64,000 nt of DNA. Source: Kitasatospora sp. NBC_00374. Lineage in GTDB: Bacteria > Actinomycetota > Actinomycetes > Streptomycetales > Streptomycetaceae. How positions within the stretch are numbered: position 1 is the stretch's first letter; the number at the start of each line of letters is the position of its first letter. The stretch covers positions 4,695,001-4,759,000 of the forward strand of contig NZ_CP107964.1 in the NCBI RefSeq assembly GCF_041434935.1. Direction: 5' to 3'. This document shows positions 53,268 to 61,676 of this stretch, in pieces. The translations under genes were made by a program, and so were the position numbers. Under the pieces are notes generated by a model. The model was not told where the DNA came from and did not search any database. It was given only the letters and a program-made list of their open reading frames with translations.

Positions 53268-55139
53268 ATGAGCGTTCCCGTGTCCGTTGAGCCGTCGCCC
53301 GAGCAGCCCCGCCGCCGGGGTCTGCAGACGCTCCGTTCCCAAGCCGCGTCCGTCCCGCGAGCCTGGCTGCCCGGAGCGGTCGGGTATGCCTGTCTGCTGA
53401 TCGGGCTCCTGGACATCTGCAGTGCGGTGTTCCCGAAGCTGCGGCACACCAAGGTGCACACCTTCGCCGGGCAGCTGCCCGGCGCCACCACCACGCTGGC
53501 GGCGGTCGGCACCCTGATGATCGGCATCCTGCTGGTGCTGCTGGCGCACGCGCTGCGCCGCCGCAAGCGCCGGGCCTGGCGGGCGGTCTGCGTGCTGCTG
53601 CCGCTCGGCGCCGCGCTGCAGGCGCTGCGCTGGCACCAGCCCGGGCCGTGCGTGGTGTCCGTGGTGCTGTTCGTGGTGGTGCTGATCCACCGCCGCGAGT
53701 TCTACGCCAAGGCGGACCCGCGGACCCGCTGGCGGGCCGTCGCCAACCTGGTAGTGATGTCGCTGGTCAGCCTGGGCCTCGGCCTGCTGATCGTGTCGGT
53801 GCACCCGAAGTCGGAGATCGGCGACCCGAGCCTGGCCGAGCGGCTCCAGGAGACGCTGTACGGCCTGTTCGGCTTCGACGGCCCGATCCAGTACGGCAGC
53901 GACCGGGTCGGCGACCTGGTGGCGTACTCGCTCGGCGCCCTCGGCCTGCTGACCGCGTTCACCACCGGCTACCTGGCCCTGCGGCCGGAGAAGCCGGAGC
54001 CCGAGCTGACCCCCGAGGACGAGATCCGGGTGCGGGAGCTGCTGGCCCGGCACGGGCAGCGTGACTCGCTCGGCTACTTCGCGCTGCGCCGCGACAAGAG
54101 CGTGCTGTTCTCGCCCTCGGGCAAGGCGGCGATCTCGTACCGGGTGGTGTCCGGCGTGATGCTGGCCTCCGGTGACCCGGTGGGCGACGTGGAGGCCTGG
54201 CCCGGTGCGATCAAGGTCTTCATGGCCGAGGCGCGCGAGCACGCCTGGGTGCCGGCCGTGATGGGCTGCAGCGAGGTCGGCGGCGAGGTCTGGACCCGCG
54301 AGGCGGGGCTGGACGCGCTGGAGCTGGGCGACGAGGCGATCGTCGACACCGCGGCCTTCTCGCTCTCCGGGCGCGCGATGCGCAACGTCCGGCAGATGGT
54401 GAAGCGGATCGAGCGCAACGGCTACTCCTGTAAGGTCCGCCGGGTCGGCGACCTGACCCTGGAGGAGAAGCGGCAGATCGCGGACGCCGCGGCGCGCTGG
54501 CGCGGTACGGACACCGAGCGCGGCTTCTCGATGGCGCTCGGGCGCTTCGGCGACATCGGGGACGACGACTGCGTGGTGGTCACCGCGCACAAGGCGCCCG
54601 AGGGTGCCGACGCGGGGGCCGACGAGGGCGGCGTGCCGGCCGGGGTCGGGGACGATCTCAAGGCGGTGCTGCACTTCGTGCCGTGGGGCCCGGACGGGAT
54701 CTCGCTGGAGCTGATGCGGCGCGACCGGGAGGCCGACCCGGGGCTGAACGAGCTGCTGATCGTGGCGGCCCTGCAGGAGGTGCCGGCGCTCGGCGTGCGG
54801 CGGGTGTCGCTGAACTTCGCGATGTTCCGTTCGGCGCTGGCGCGCGGTGAGCGGATCGGCGCCGGGCCGGTGCTGCGGGCCTGGCGCGGGCTGCTGGTCT
54901 TCCTCTCGCGCTGGTTCCAGATCGAGTCGCTGTACAAGTTCAACGCCAAGTTCCAGCCGGAGTGGGAGCCGCGGTTCCTGGTCTACCCGGCGACCCGGGA
55001 CCTGCCGCGGATCGGCTTCGCGGCGATGCAGGCGGAGGCCTTCATCACGCTGGGCATGCCGCGGTTCGGCCGCAAGCGGCAGCGGCAGGGGCTGATGCCG
55101 GAGCCGGTCAAGGTCGGTGCGGTGACCGAGGCGGCCTGA
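53268..55139 (+). CDS. MprF/LysX-like phosphatidylglycerol lysyltransferase-type protein
   Basis: A 623-aa membrane protein. Five or six transmembrane helices (residues 35-240) precede a large cytoplasmic DUF2156 domain (about 250-600) of the type that transfers aminoacyl groups from tRNA to phosphatidylglycerol. Family patches are RDKSVLFSPSGKAAISYRV, MLASGDPVGD, RRVSLNFAMFRSALARGE and SLYKFNAKFQPEWEPRFLVY. The membrane part is shorter than that of S. aureus MprF, which has 14 helices. It may modify membrane lipids and affect charge. No ribosome site precedes the ATG, but a -10 hexamer does. It precedes folP across a strong terminator. Confidence 0.87.
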   Translation: MSVPVSVEPSPEQPRRRGLQTLRSQAASVPRAWLPGAVGYACLLIGLLDICSAVFPKLRHTKVHTFAGQLPGATTTLAAVGTLMIGILLVLLAHALRRRKRRAWRAVCVLLPLGAALQALRWHQPGPCVVSVVLFVVVLIHRREFYAKADPRTRWRAVANLVVMSLVSLGLGLLIVSVHPKSEIGDPSLAERLQETLYGLFGFDGPIQYGSDRVGDLVAYSLGALGLLTAFTTGYLALRPEKPEPELTPEDEIRVRELLARHGQRDSLGYFALRRDKSVLFSPSGKAAISYRVVSGVMLASGDPVGDVEAWPGAIKVFMAEAREHAWVPAVMGCSEVGGEVWTREAGLDALELGDEAIVDTAAFSLSGRAMRNVRQMVKRIERNGYSCKVRRVGDLTLEEKRQIADAAARWRGTDTERGFSMALGRFGDIGDDDCVVVTAHKAPEGADAGADEGGVPAGVGDDLKAVLHFVPWGPDGISLELMRRDREADPGLNELLIVAALQEVPALGVRRVSLNFAMFRSALARGERIGAGPVLRAWRGLLVFLSRWFQIESLYKFNAKFQPEWEPRFLVYPATRDLPRIGFAAMQAEAFITLGMPRFGRKRQRQGLMPEPVKVGAVTEAA

Positions 55140-55165
55140 TGCCGTCCGGGATCGGGTGAGTGACC

Positions 55166-55213
55166 GACGGACGACGGCTGACAGATTTCAGTATCTGTCA
55201 GCCGTCGTCCGTC
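55166..55213 (+). terminator. Long perfect hairpin behind the MprF-like gene
   Basis: A perfect 21-bp stem (55166-55186 with 55193-55213) encloses a 6-nt loop TTCAGT. It is followed by a period-7 repeat of CCGTCGT (three copies, about 55202-55227) that extends the 3' arm. It is among the strongest hairpins in the window. Confidence 0.85.
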
Positions 55214-55306
55214 GTCCGTCGTCCGTTATCGCGGTGCGCGATACGCATCGTGCACCGCCCGACGCGCGCGCCCCACGTCACCGGCCCGGCCCGCGCCACC
55301 CCGCTC

Positions 55307-55312
55307 GATAAT
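55307..55312 (+). promoter_or_regulatory. -10 element of folP (leaderless start)
   Basis: GATAAT lies 6 nt before the folP ATG and there is no ribosome site. The transcript probably begins at the start codon. No convincing -35 hexamer was seen. Confidence 0.5.
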
Positions 55313-55318
55313 GACCAC

Positions 55319-56176
55319 ATGAACAACCGTCTTCCCGGCCTCCCCACCCTCGGCCGCTGCGCCGTCATGGGCGTCGTCAACGTGACCCCCGACTCCTTCT
55401 CCGACGGCGGTCTCTGGCTCGACCCGGCCGCCGCCGTGGCGCACGGTCTCGCCCTGACGGCCCGCGGGGCGGACCTGGTCGACGTCGGCGGGGAGTCCAC
55501 CCGCCCGGGCGCGCAGCGGGTCACCGAGGAGGAGGAACTGCGCCGGGTGATCCCGGTGATCCGCGAGCTGGCCGCCGCCGGTGTGGTGGTCTCCGTCGAC
55601 ACCATGCGGGCCGGCGTCGCCGACCGGGCGGTCGCCGCCGGTGCCCGCCTGATCAACGACGTGTCCGGCGGCCTCGCCGACCCGGCGATGGCGGAGGTGG
55701 TGGCCCGCACCGGCGTCCCGTTCGTGGTGATGCACTGGCGCGGCCAGTCCGCCGACATGGACAGTCTGGCCGTCTACGGCGACGTGGTGGCCGAGGTCGC
55801 CGCCGAGCTGGCCGGCCGGATGGCCGCGCTGCAGGAGGCCGGCGTCAAGGAGGAGCAGCTGATCCTCGACCCCGGTCTGGGCTTCGCCAAGACCGGCGAG
55901 CACAACTGGGCGCTGCTCGGCCGCCTGGACGCGCTCACGGCGTTGGGCCGCCCGGTCCTCGTCGCGGCATCCCGCAAGCGCTTCCTGGGTACGCTGCTCG
56001 CCAACCCGGAAACCGGGGAGCCGCGCCCGGCCCGGCAGCGCGACGACGCCACGGCGGCCGTCTCGGTGCTCTCGGCCCGGGCGGGCGCCTGGGCCGTCCG
56101 GGTGCACGACGTGGCCGGCACGGCCGACGCCGTTCGAGTGGTCGCGGCCTGGGAACAGGCCGCACAGAGGGGGTAA
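55319..56176 (+). CDS. folP: Dihydropteroate synthase
   Basis: A 285-aa folate enzyme that joins p-aminobenzoate to dihydropterin pyrophosphate, the target of sulfonamides. The two DHPS signatures are VMGVVNVTPDSFSDGG (about residues 16-31) and GGESTRPGA (about 57-65), with NDVSGGLADP further on. The ATG at 55319 gives the family length; the longer frame crosses the terminator hairpin. The NTF2-like gene follows with a 3-nt gap, then folB and folK. Confidence 0.95.
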   Translation: MNNRLPGLPTLGRCAVMGVVNVTPDSFSDGGLWLDPAAAVAHGLALTARGADLVDVGGESTRPGAQRVTEEEELRRVIPVIRELAAAGVVVSVDTMRAGVADRAVAAGARLINDVSGGLADPAMAEVVARTGVPFVVMHWRGQSADMDSLAVYGDVVAEVAAELAGRMAALQEAGVKEEQLILDPGLGFAKTGEHNWALLGRLDALTALGRPVLVAASRKRFLGTLLANPETGEPRPARQRDDATAAVSVLSARAGAWAVRVHDVAGTADAVRVVAAWEQAAQRG

Positions 56177-56179
56177 GGC

Positions 56180-56680
56180 GTGGCAGAAGCGGTGAGCGGC
56201 AACGACCGGAGCAACCCGGCGGCGGCTCCGGAGCTGGACCGCGAGGCGGTCCTGGCCGCCAACCAGGCCCTCTACGAGGCACTGGAGACGGGCGATCTGG
56301 AGGCGGTCGAGTCCATCTGGCTGGGCGCGGCGGACGCGGACGACAAGAACGGCGTGGTCTGCGTCCACCCCGGCTGGCCGGTGCTGCGCGGGCGGGCGCA
56401 GGTCACCCGTTCGTACATGTTGATCATGATGAACACGGAGTACATCCAGTTCTTCCTGACCGATGTCGAGGTCGAGGTCCAGGGCGATGTGGCACTGGTC
56501 ACCTGCACCGAGAACATCCTGTCCGGCGGCGAGGCGGAGGAGGAGGGCGAGCTGGGCCCGCTGGTCGGCGGGAAGGTCGTCTCCACCAATCTGTTCCGGC
56601 GCACGGCGGACGGCTGGCGGCTCTGGTCGCACCACGGCTCACCCGTCCTGACCAGCGGTGACGACGAGGACGAGGACTGA
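56180..56680 (+). CDS. NTF2/SnoaL-like protein, 166 aa
   Basis: A soluble protein with the cone-shaped NTF2-like fold pattern: an N-terminal helix (ANQALYEALETGDLEAVESIW), strand VVCVHPGWPVLRGRAQV, then beta strands ending LFRRTADGWRLWSHHGSPV. A very acidic tail (DDEDED) closes it. The GTG at 56180 lies 3 nt after the folP stop, so it is co-translated. It occurs in the same place in many actinobacterial folate operons, but no activity is known to me. Confidence 0.88.
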   Translation: MAEAVSGNDRSNPAAAPELDREAVLAANQALYEALETGDLEAVESIWLGAADADDKNGVVCVHPGWPVLRGRAQVTRSYMLIMMNTEYIQFFLTDVEVEVQGDVALVTCTENILSGGEAEEEGELGPLVGGKVVSTNLFRRTADGWRLWSHHGSPVLTSGDDEDED

Positions 56681-56893
56681 CCGGACGGCGCAGCCCCGAA
56701 CGGGCCCGGGCGGCCGCGCCGATGTCTCCGGAACGGCACCGAACGTTCACGTCAATCGCCGAAGCGGCGTGCGTGGCGCCCCGCCGTGCCGGGTAGACGG
56801 TCAGGCGGTGTCCGCGCCCGCGGGTAGATTCGGGGGCAACGGGCGACGGGGCCCGTCACCACCCTGCCTGCGCAGGGGCCGAATCTGGGAGCA

Positions 56894-57265
56894 GTGATTC
56901 GTTTGCTGGACCGCGTCACCCTGCGGGGCCTGCGCGCCCGGGGCCACCACGGCGTCTTCGAGCGCGAGCGGATCGAGGGCCAGACCTTCGTCGTCGATCT
57001 CGTGCTCCACCTGGACACCCGGCCCGCCGCCGCGGGGGACGACCTCACCCGTACGGCCCACTACGGGATCATCGCCGAGGAGGTCACCGCGGTCATCGCG
57101 GGAGACCCGGTCGACCTGATCGAGACGCTCGCCCAGCGGATCGCCGACCAGTGCCTCACCCACGAGGCCGTCGAGGAGGTCGAGGTGACCGTGCACAAGC
57201 CGGACGCCCCGATCACCGTCCCGTTCGACGACGTCACCATCACCATTCACCGGGGCCGCGCATGA
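56894..57265 (+). CDS. folB: Dihydroneopterin aldolase
   Basis: A 123-aa enzyme that cleaves dihydroneopterin to hydroxymethyl-dihydropterin. The pattern RVTLRGLRARGHHGVFERER at the start, VDLVLHLDT, DLIETLAQRIAD and VEVTVHKPDAPI near the end is that of FolB. The GTG at 56894 has GGGAGCA upstream. A 213-nt gap separates it from the NTF2-like gene; folK begins 61 nt after its stop. Confidence 0.94.
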   Translation: MIRLLDRVTLRGLRARGHHGVFERERIEGQTFVVDLVLHLDTRPAAAGDDLTRTAHYGIIAEEVTAVIAGDPVDLIETLAQRIADQCLTHEAVEEVEVTVHKPDAPITVPFDDVTITIHRGRA

Positions 57266-57326
57266 CGTGCGCCGCCCCCATCTCCAGCGGCCGCAGCCTC
57301 CCGCCGCCCCGAGCAGAGGGATTCCG

Positions 57327-57926
57327 ATGAGCACCAGCGACCCGACCGCCTCGCCGACCACGTTCGACCTGGAGCGCCGGGTGGACTGCGCCGAATCCAC
57401 CCTGCACACCACCCGCTCCGCCGTGGTCGCCCTCGGCAGCAACCTCGGCAACCGGCTGGAGACCCTGCAGGGCGCCGTGGACGCGCTCGCGGACACCCCC
57501 GGCATCAGGATCACCGCCGTCTCGGCCGTGTTCGAGACCGAGGCCCTCGGCGGCCCGGGCGAGCAGCCGAACTACTTCAACGCCGTCGCCGTGCTGCGCA
57601 CCAGCCTGCCGCCGCGCGACCTGCTGGACCGCGCCAACGCGGTCGAGGACGCCTTCGGCCGGGTCCGGGAGGTCCGCTGGGGCGCCCGCACGCTGGACGT
57701 GGACATCCTCGCCTACGAGGGCGTGACCAGCGACGACCCGGTGCTGCTGCTGCCGCACCCGCGGGCGCACCAGCGGGCCTTCGTGCTCGCCCCCTGGCAG
57801 GACGCCGACCCCGCCGCCGAGGTGCCGGGCCAGGGCCCGGTCGGCGAGCTGCTCGCAGGCATCGCCGACCAGCCGGGCCAGGTGGTCCGGCGCCGCGAGG
57901 ACCTGCAGCTGCGGCTGCCGGAGTAG
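57327..57926 (+). CDS. folK: Hydroxymethyl-dihydropterin pyrophosphokinase
   Basis: A 199-aa HPPK. The signatures are VVALGSNLGNRLETL (about residues 34-48), NYFNAVAVLRT and the metal-binding RWGARTLDVDIL. The first about 30 residues are a linker not found in E. coli HPPK. The ATG at 57327 has AGAGGG 7 nt upstream. It completes the folP-folB-folK set. Confidence 0.95.
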   Translation: MSTSDPTASPTTFDLERRVDCAESTLHTTRSAVVALGSNLGNRLETLQGAVDALADTPGIRITAVSAVFETEALGGPGEQPNYFNAVAVLRTSLPPRDLLDRANAVEDAFGRVREVRWGARTLDVDILAYEGVTSDDPVLLLPHPRAHQRAFVLAPWQDADPAAEVPGQGPVGELLAGIADQPGQVVRRREDLQLRLPE

Positions 57927-58115
57927 TCCGCTCCGGGCCGCCCCGGCGCCGGGGCCGGGAACCTTCCACCGGTCGCGGCCGTACGAGTAAGTACTGCGGG
58001 GGCTCCGCCCGGTACGGTGGCCTGGCCGCCGCTCGGCGACGGCCCGGCAGTCTCCCCGGCACCCCGGCCGGGGTGCCCCCGGTCGCCGCGATTGTCGGGA
58101 AGGGACCTCCTGCGC

Positions 58116-58607
58116 GTGAAGCCGCTCCGTCTCCGTCTGCTGCTCGGCATCGCCGCGGTGGCCGCGGTGCTGTCCTGGGCCGGTGCCAAGCTGTGGGACG
58201 CGCGCGGCGCGCTGCCCGGCGTACCGGTCTTCGCGCCCTTCGTGATGGCCGGGATCGCGGTGGTGCTGCTGGCCACCGCGATCTCGCTGCGGTCCAGGCT
58301 GAAGGCCGTCCGGGAGCGGCAGCCGGGGGCCAAGGGAGTCGATCCGCTGGGCGCGGCCCGGGCCCTGGTGCTCGGTCAGGCCAGCGCGCTGGTGTCGGCG
58401 GTGGTGTCCGGGGTGTACGCGGGCGTGGGCATCGTGCTGCTCGGCCAGCTGGACATCGCGGTCCGCAGGTCGCAGGCGATCACCGCGGGCTTCGCCGTCC
58501 TGGCGGGTGCGGCGGTGATCGCGGTCGCGCTCTGGCTGCAGCACATCTGCCGGCTCCCCGAGGACCACGAGGGCGGCCCGGCCGGCCGCCCCGCCGCCCA
58601 CCGCTGA
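58116..58607 (+). CDS. DUF3180 membrane protein, 163 aa
   Basis: A small protein with four hydrophobic helices (about residues 8-25, 37-57, 85-107 and 117-138) and a short charged C-terminus. DUF3180 genes regularly follow folK in actinobacteria. The GTG at 58116 was chosen (MKPLRLRLLLGIAAV) over an upstream frame with no site. The function is unknown; location after the folate genes is its only clue. Confidence 0.87.
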   Translation: MKPLRLRLLLGIAAVAAVLSWAGAKLWDARGALPGVPVFAPFVMAGIAVVLLATAISLRSRLKAVRERQPGAKGVDPLGAARALVLGQASALVSAVVSGVYAGVGIVLLGQLDIAVRRSQAITAGFAVLAGAAVIAVALWLQHICRLPEDHEGGPAGRPAAHR

Positions 58608-58707
58608 CCTGCCGGGACGATCCGTCCGGCCGGGGTGCGCCCAGGGTCGCGGACCGGTGTCCCGACGTGTTTCCGACGCGCTGTCAAGAGCGGAATGAGT
58701 GGCGAGG

Positions 58708-58737
58708 CTGACAGCGCCCCAATTCGCACGCTAGTTT
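58708..58737 (+). promoter_or_regulatory. Promoter of the coiled-coil membrane protein gene
   Basis: CTGACA at 58708-58713, 18 nt, then TAGTTT at 58732-58737. The ATG follows after 7 nt with no ribosome site, predicting a leaderless transcript. Confidence 0.6.
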
Positions 58738-58744
58738 CTTTGGC

Positions 58745-59836
58745 ATGTCTCGTGGACGCCACCGCCATTCCTCTTTCCTCGGCCGATCCGTGCCCCCGGT
58801 CGCCACCGGTGTTCTCGTCGTCGCGGCCCTCGCCGCCCTGGTGGCCAGCCCGGATCAGGTGGCGGCCCGCTCGGTGGGCGTCGCGGCGGTCTTCGCCGCC
58901 GTCGGCCTCGGCGTGGTGCTGCGCCAGCGCGACAAGGCCGCCCGGGCGGCGGCCCAACTCGCCGTGGTGCAGCGGCTGCGGGCCGAGGAACGGTACGAGG
59001 AGCAGCTGGCCGAGGCCGAGTACGCGGCCGAGGTCGCGGAGGAGCGCGCGACCAGGTTCGGGCGCCGGCTGACGGCCGAGAAGTCCCGGCTGGCTAAGGC
59101 GGAGACGGAGATCGCGCGACTGCTGCGCGAGCGCGCCGTGACCGTCGCCGAGCAGGCACTCAAGGACGCGGAGGCCGCCCGGCGGGCGCTGGCGGAGTCC
59201 CGCCCCAAGCACCCGGCCGGCCCGGCCGCGTACGCCCGCGCGGCGGCCGTGCTGCGGCATCTGGAGCGGAAGGCCGAGCAGGCGGAGGCCCGCCGGGCGG
59301 GCGAGGCCAGGACGCAGCTCGCGCCGGGCCGCAGCGTGCCGGAGCTGGTCGCGGCCGGCGCGGCGGCGCGGGCCGCGGAGCCGGTGGTCCGTCCGGCGGT
59401 GGCGGCGGCGCCCGAGCGGCCCGAGCTGGCCGGTCCGGCGGAGCCGAGCCGGCTTCCCGCGGTCTCGTCCGCACCGGCCGCCACGGTGGTGTCCGGTGGG
59501 CGGCAGCGGGTGCGGCCGGCCCAGCCGGGGGCCGGGCGCGGTCCCGGGTTCAGTTTCTTCGGCCGCCAGGGCGCGGCCAGGGCGGCCGTGCGGGCCGCCG
59601 CGCCGGCGCCGTCCGTCGGTGACCTGGCGGACGTGGTCGGCGACGAGGCGGTGGCCGCCAGCGCACGCTACGCCGTGCCGCCGGCACTGGCGGCCGAGCC
59701 GCAGGCCGAGCCGGCGGTGGAGCGGGACGAGGAGGCGGAGCCGGTGCACGGCCGTCCCGAGGTGGTCGACCTGACCCCGGAGGACGAGACCGAGCTGCTG
59801 GAGCTGCCGGAGCTGCGGGCGGGCCGGTCGTCCTGA
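58745..59836 (+). CDS. Two-TM protein with coiled coil, unknown function
   Basis: A 363-aa protein in three parts. Two hydrophobic helices (about residues 17-35 and 42-60) are followed by a long charged coiled coil (about 62-195, rich in Glu, Arg, Ala with LRAEERYEEQLAEAEYAAEV at its start). The rest is a low-complexity Pro/Ala/Arg-rich tail ending in a very acidic stretch (EVVDLTPEDETELLELPEL). I do not recognise a family. The topology suggests an anchored cytoplasmic filament or scaffold. It is preceded by a leaderless-type promoter and followed by a strong terminator. Confidence 0.75.
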   Translation: MSRGRHRHSSFLGRSVPPVATGVLVVAALAALVASPDQVAARSVGVAAVFAAVGLGVVLRQRDKAARAAAQLAVVQRLRAEERYEEQLAEAEYAAEVAEERATRFGRRLTAEKSRLAKAETEIARLLRERAVTVAEQALKDAEAARRALAESRPKHPAGPAAYARAAAVLRHLERKAEQAEARRAGEARTQLAPGRSVPELVAAGAAARAAEPVVRPAVAAAPERPELAGPAEPSRLPAVSSAPAATVVSGGRQRVRPAQPGAGRGPGFSFFGRQGAARAAVRAAAPAPSVGDLADVVGDEAVAASARYAVPPALAAEPQAEPAVERDEEAEPVHGRPEVVDLTPEDETELLELPELRAGRSS

Positions 59837-59861
59837 CGGCCCGGCACCCGCGGGTGTGACA

Positions 59862-59902
59862 ACGGGCGGCGCCCGGACCCGAGGGGTCCGGGCGCCGCCC
59901 GT
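59862..59902. terminator. Terminator between coiled-coil and terD genes
   Basis: A perfect 19-bp stem, 59862-59880 with 59884-59902, and a 3-nt loop GAG, between convergent genes. Confidence 0.9.
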
Positions 59903-59918
59903 TTCGGCGCGAGGCCGG

Positions 59919-60494
59919 TCAGACGTTGACGCCGAAGTCCTGGGCGATGCCGACCAGGCCGGAGGCGTAGCCCTGTCCGACGGCGCGGAACTTCCACTCG
60001 GCGCCGTTGCGGTAGAGCTCACCGAAGATCATGGCGGTCTCGGTGGCGGCGTCCTCGGAGAGGTCGTAGCGGGCGATCTCGGCCCCGCCGGCGGCGTTCA
60101 GCACCCGGATGTAGGCGTTGCGGACCTGGCCGAAGCTCTGGCCGCGGGTGACCGCGTCGTAGATCGAGACCGGGAAGGTGATCTTGGTGACGTCGGCCGG
60201 CAGCGCGGCGAGGTTCACGTTGATGGCCTCGTCGTCGCCCGCGCCCTCACCGGTGCGGTTGTCGCCGGTGTGGACGACGCTGTTGTCCGGGGTGCTGGTG
60301 TTGTTGAAGAAGACGAAGTGGCGGTCGGAGTAGACCTTGCCGCCCTCGTTGAGGACGATCGCGCTGGCGTCCAGGTCGAATTCGGCACCCGTGGTGGTGC
60401 GGACGTCCCAGCCGAGGCCGACGGTGACCGCGGTCAGGCCCGGGGCCTCCTTGGTCAGCGAGACGTTGCCACCCTTGGAGAGGCTCACTGGCAT
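59919..60494 (-). CDS. terD: TerD-family calcium-binding stress protein
   Basis: A 191-aa TerD protein. The family signatures are MPVSLSKGGNVSLTK at the start, LGWDVRTTTGAEFDLDASAI, the calcium-binding DNRTGEGAGDDEAI (about residues 77-90) and ELYRNGAEWKFRAVGQGY at the end. TerD proteins are linked to tellurite and other stress resistance and, in Streptomyces, to development. The ATG at 60494 has GAAGGGA about 12 nt upstream. Only a single ter gene is present here. Confidence 0.95.
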   Translation of the reverse strand: MPVSLSKGGNVSLTKEAPGLTAVTVGLGWDVRTTTGAEFDLDASAIVLNEGGKVYSDRHFVFFNNTSTPDNSVVHTGDNRTGEGAGDDEAINVNLAALPADVTKITFPVSIYDAVTRGQSFGQVRNAYIRVLNAAGGAEIARYDLSEDAATETAMIFGELYRNGAEWKFRAVGQGYASGLVGIAQDFGVNV

Positions 60495-60637
60495 GCTGTT
60501 TGGTGTCCCTTCGGTCGCTTTTGCCGGGAGAACGCGGGCCGGCCCGTCCATGGTTCCATCAGGGCGGCGAGTTCTCTCACGAACCATCACCCGACCGTCA
60601 CCCGAACCGCCCCGTCGGCGCGCCGGGAGCGGCCGGT

Positions 60638-61135
60638 TCAGACCCGCGGGAACCTCCCCTGCACCGTCCAGATCGCCGGGTTGTCCGCGAGGCCGTCGTG
60701 CAGGTCGGTGAGGTCGGCCAGGACGTCCTGGAGGAAGTCCCTGGCCTCCCGCCGCAGCTCGGCGTGGCGGACCACCAGCGGCTCGGCGTCCCGACGCCAG
60801 GTGGCGCTGATCTCGACCCAGCCGAACCGGCGGGCGAACCGCAGCAGCTCGGTGTTCTGGGTGAAGTCCAGGTCGGCGGTCTGCACGGCGGCGGCCCGGC
60901 TGCCCTGCGGGTCGGCGTCCAGCTGCTCGACGATGTCGCACAGCGCCCAGGCGAAGTCCAGCACCGGCACCCAGCCCCAGCGCGTGGACAGCTCCTCGCC
61001 GTCCAGGTCGAGGTAGACGTCGCCGCAGAACAGGTCGTACCGCAGGCTGCGCACCGAGGCGCCGCGGTAGTCGGTCTGCGGGGGGTCGGGGAACCGGTTG
61101 GACAGGGCGTAGCCGAGCTCGATCACGTACGCCAT
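60638..61135 (-). CDS. Uncharacterised 165-aa protein
   Basis: A soluble protein rich in aromatic and acidic residues: MAYVIELGYALSNRFPDPPQ at the start, then LFCGDVYLDLDGEEL, STRWGWVPVLDFAWALCDIVEQL and a helical C-terminus (ELRREARDFLQDVLADLTDL). It has no signal peptide or membrane helix. The ATG at 61135 has GGA 5 nt upstream. It lies upstream of terD on the same strand across 143 nt and is divergent from arfB. I do not recognise its family. Confidence 0.8.
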   Translation of the reverse strand: MAYVIELGYALSNRFPDPPQTDYRGASVRSLRYDLFCGDVYLDLDGEELSTRWGWVPVLDFAWALCDIVEQLDADPQGSRAAAVQTADLDFTQNTELLRFARRFGWVEISATWRRDAEPLVVRHAELRREARDFLQDVLADLTDLHDGLADNPAIWTVQGRFPRV

Positions 61136-61213
61136 TGTCCGGCACCGGCGGAGCGCTCCGGCCCGGGGGATAACCGGGTGACCGGCGGCCGTCCGGCGCG
61201 GGATGATGGGCGC

Positions 61214-61645
61214 ATGCCTGAGCCCATCCGCGTACGGGGGTCGGTGGTCGTCCCCGACGCCGAGCTCGTCTGGCGCTTCTCCCGTTCGTCCGGCCCCGGT
61301 GGCCAGCACGTCAACACCTCCGACACCCAGGTCGAGCTGCGTTACGACCTGGCGGCCAGTGCCGCCCTGCCCGAGGTCTGGAAGGCCCGCGCGCTGGAGC
61401 GGCTGGCGGGACGGCTGGTGGACGGGCGGGTGCTGGTGGTCCGCGCCTCCGAGCACCGCTCGCAGTGGCGCAACCGGGAGGTGGCCGCGGCCCGGCTGGC
61501 CTCGCTGCTCGGGGAGGCCACGGCGCCGCCGCCGAAGGCCCGCCGGGCGACCCGGCCCAGCCGGGGGATGGTGGAGCGCCGGCTCGACAACAAGCGGCGC
61601 CGGGCCGAGCTGAAGCAGGGCCGGAGCAGGCCGCGTCCGGAGTGA
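61214..61645 (+). CDS. arfB: Alternative ribosome-rescue factor ArfB
   Basis: A 143-aa peptidyl-tRNA hydrolase that frees stalled ribosomes. The GGQ motif (Gly29-Gly30-Gln31 in SGPGGQHVNTS) is joined to the characteristic Arg/Lys-rich C-terminal tail (KARRATRPSRGMVERR and on), which enters the empty mRNA channel. The domain pattern ELRYDLAASAALPEVW and RASEHRSQWRNRE fits. The ATG at 61214 gives the usual length of about 140 aa. Confidence 0.95.
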   Translation: MPEPIRVRGSVVVPDAELVWRFSRSSGPGGQHVNTSDTQVELRYDLAASAALPEVWKARALERLAGRLVDGRVLVVRASEHRSQWRNREVAAARLASLLGEATAPPPKARRATRPSRGMVERRLDNKRRRAELKQGRSRPRPE

Positions 61646-61652
61646 CGTTCCG

Positions 61653-61676
61653 CCGCCCGGGCGTGCGCGCGGGCGG
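61653..61676. terminator. Short hairpin between arfB and flavin reductase genes
   Basis: CCGCCCG at 61653-61659 and CGGGCGG at 61670-61676 form a 7-bp stem between convergent genes that end 31 nt apart. Confidence 0.5.
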
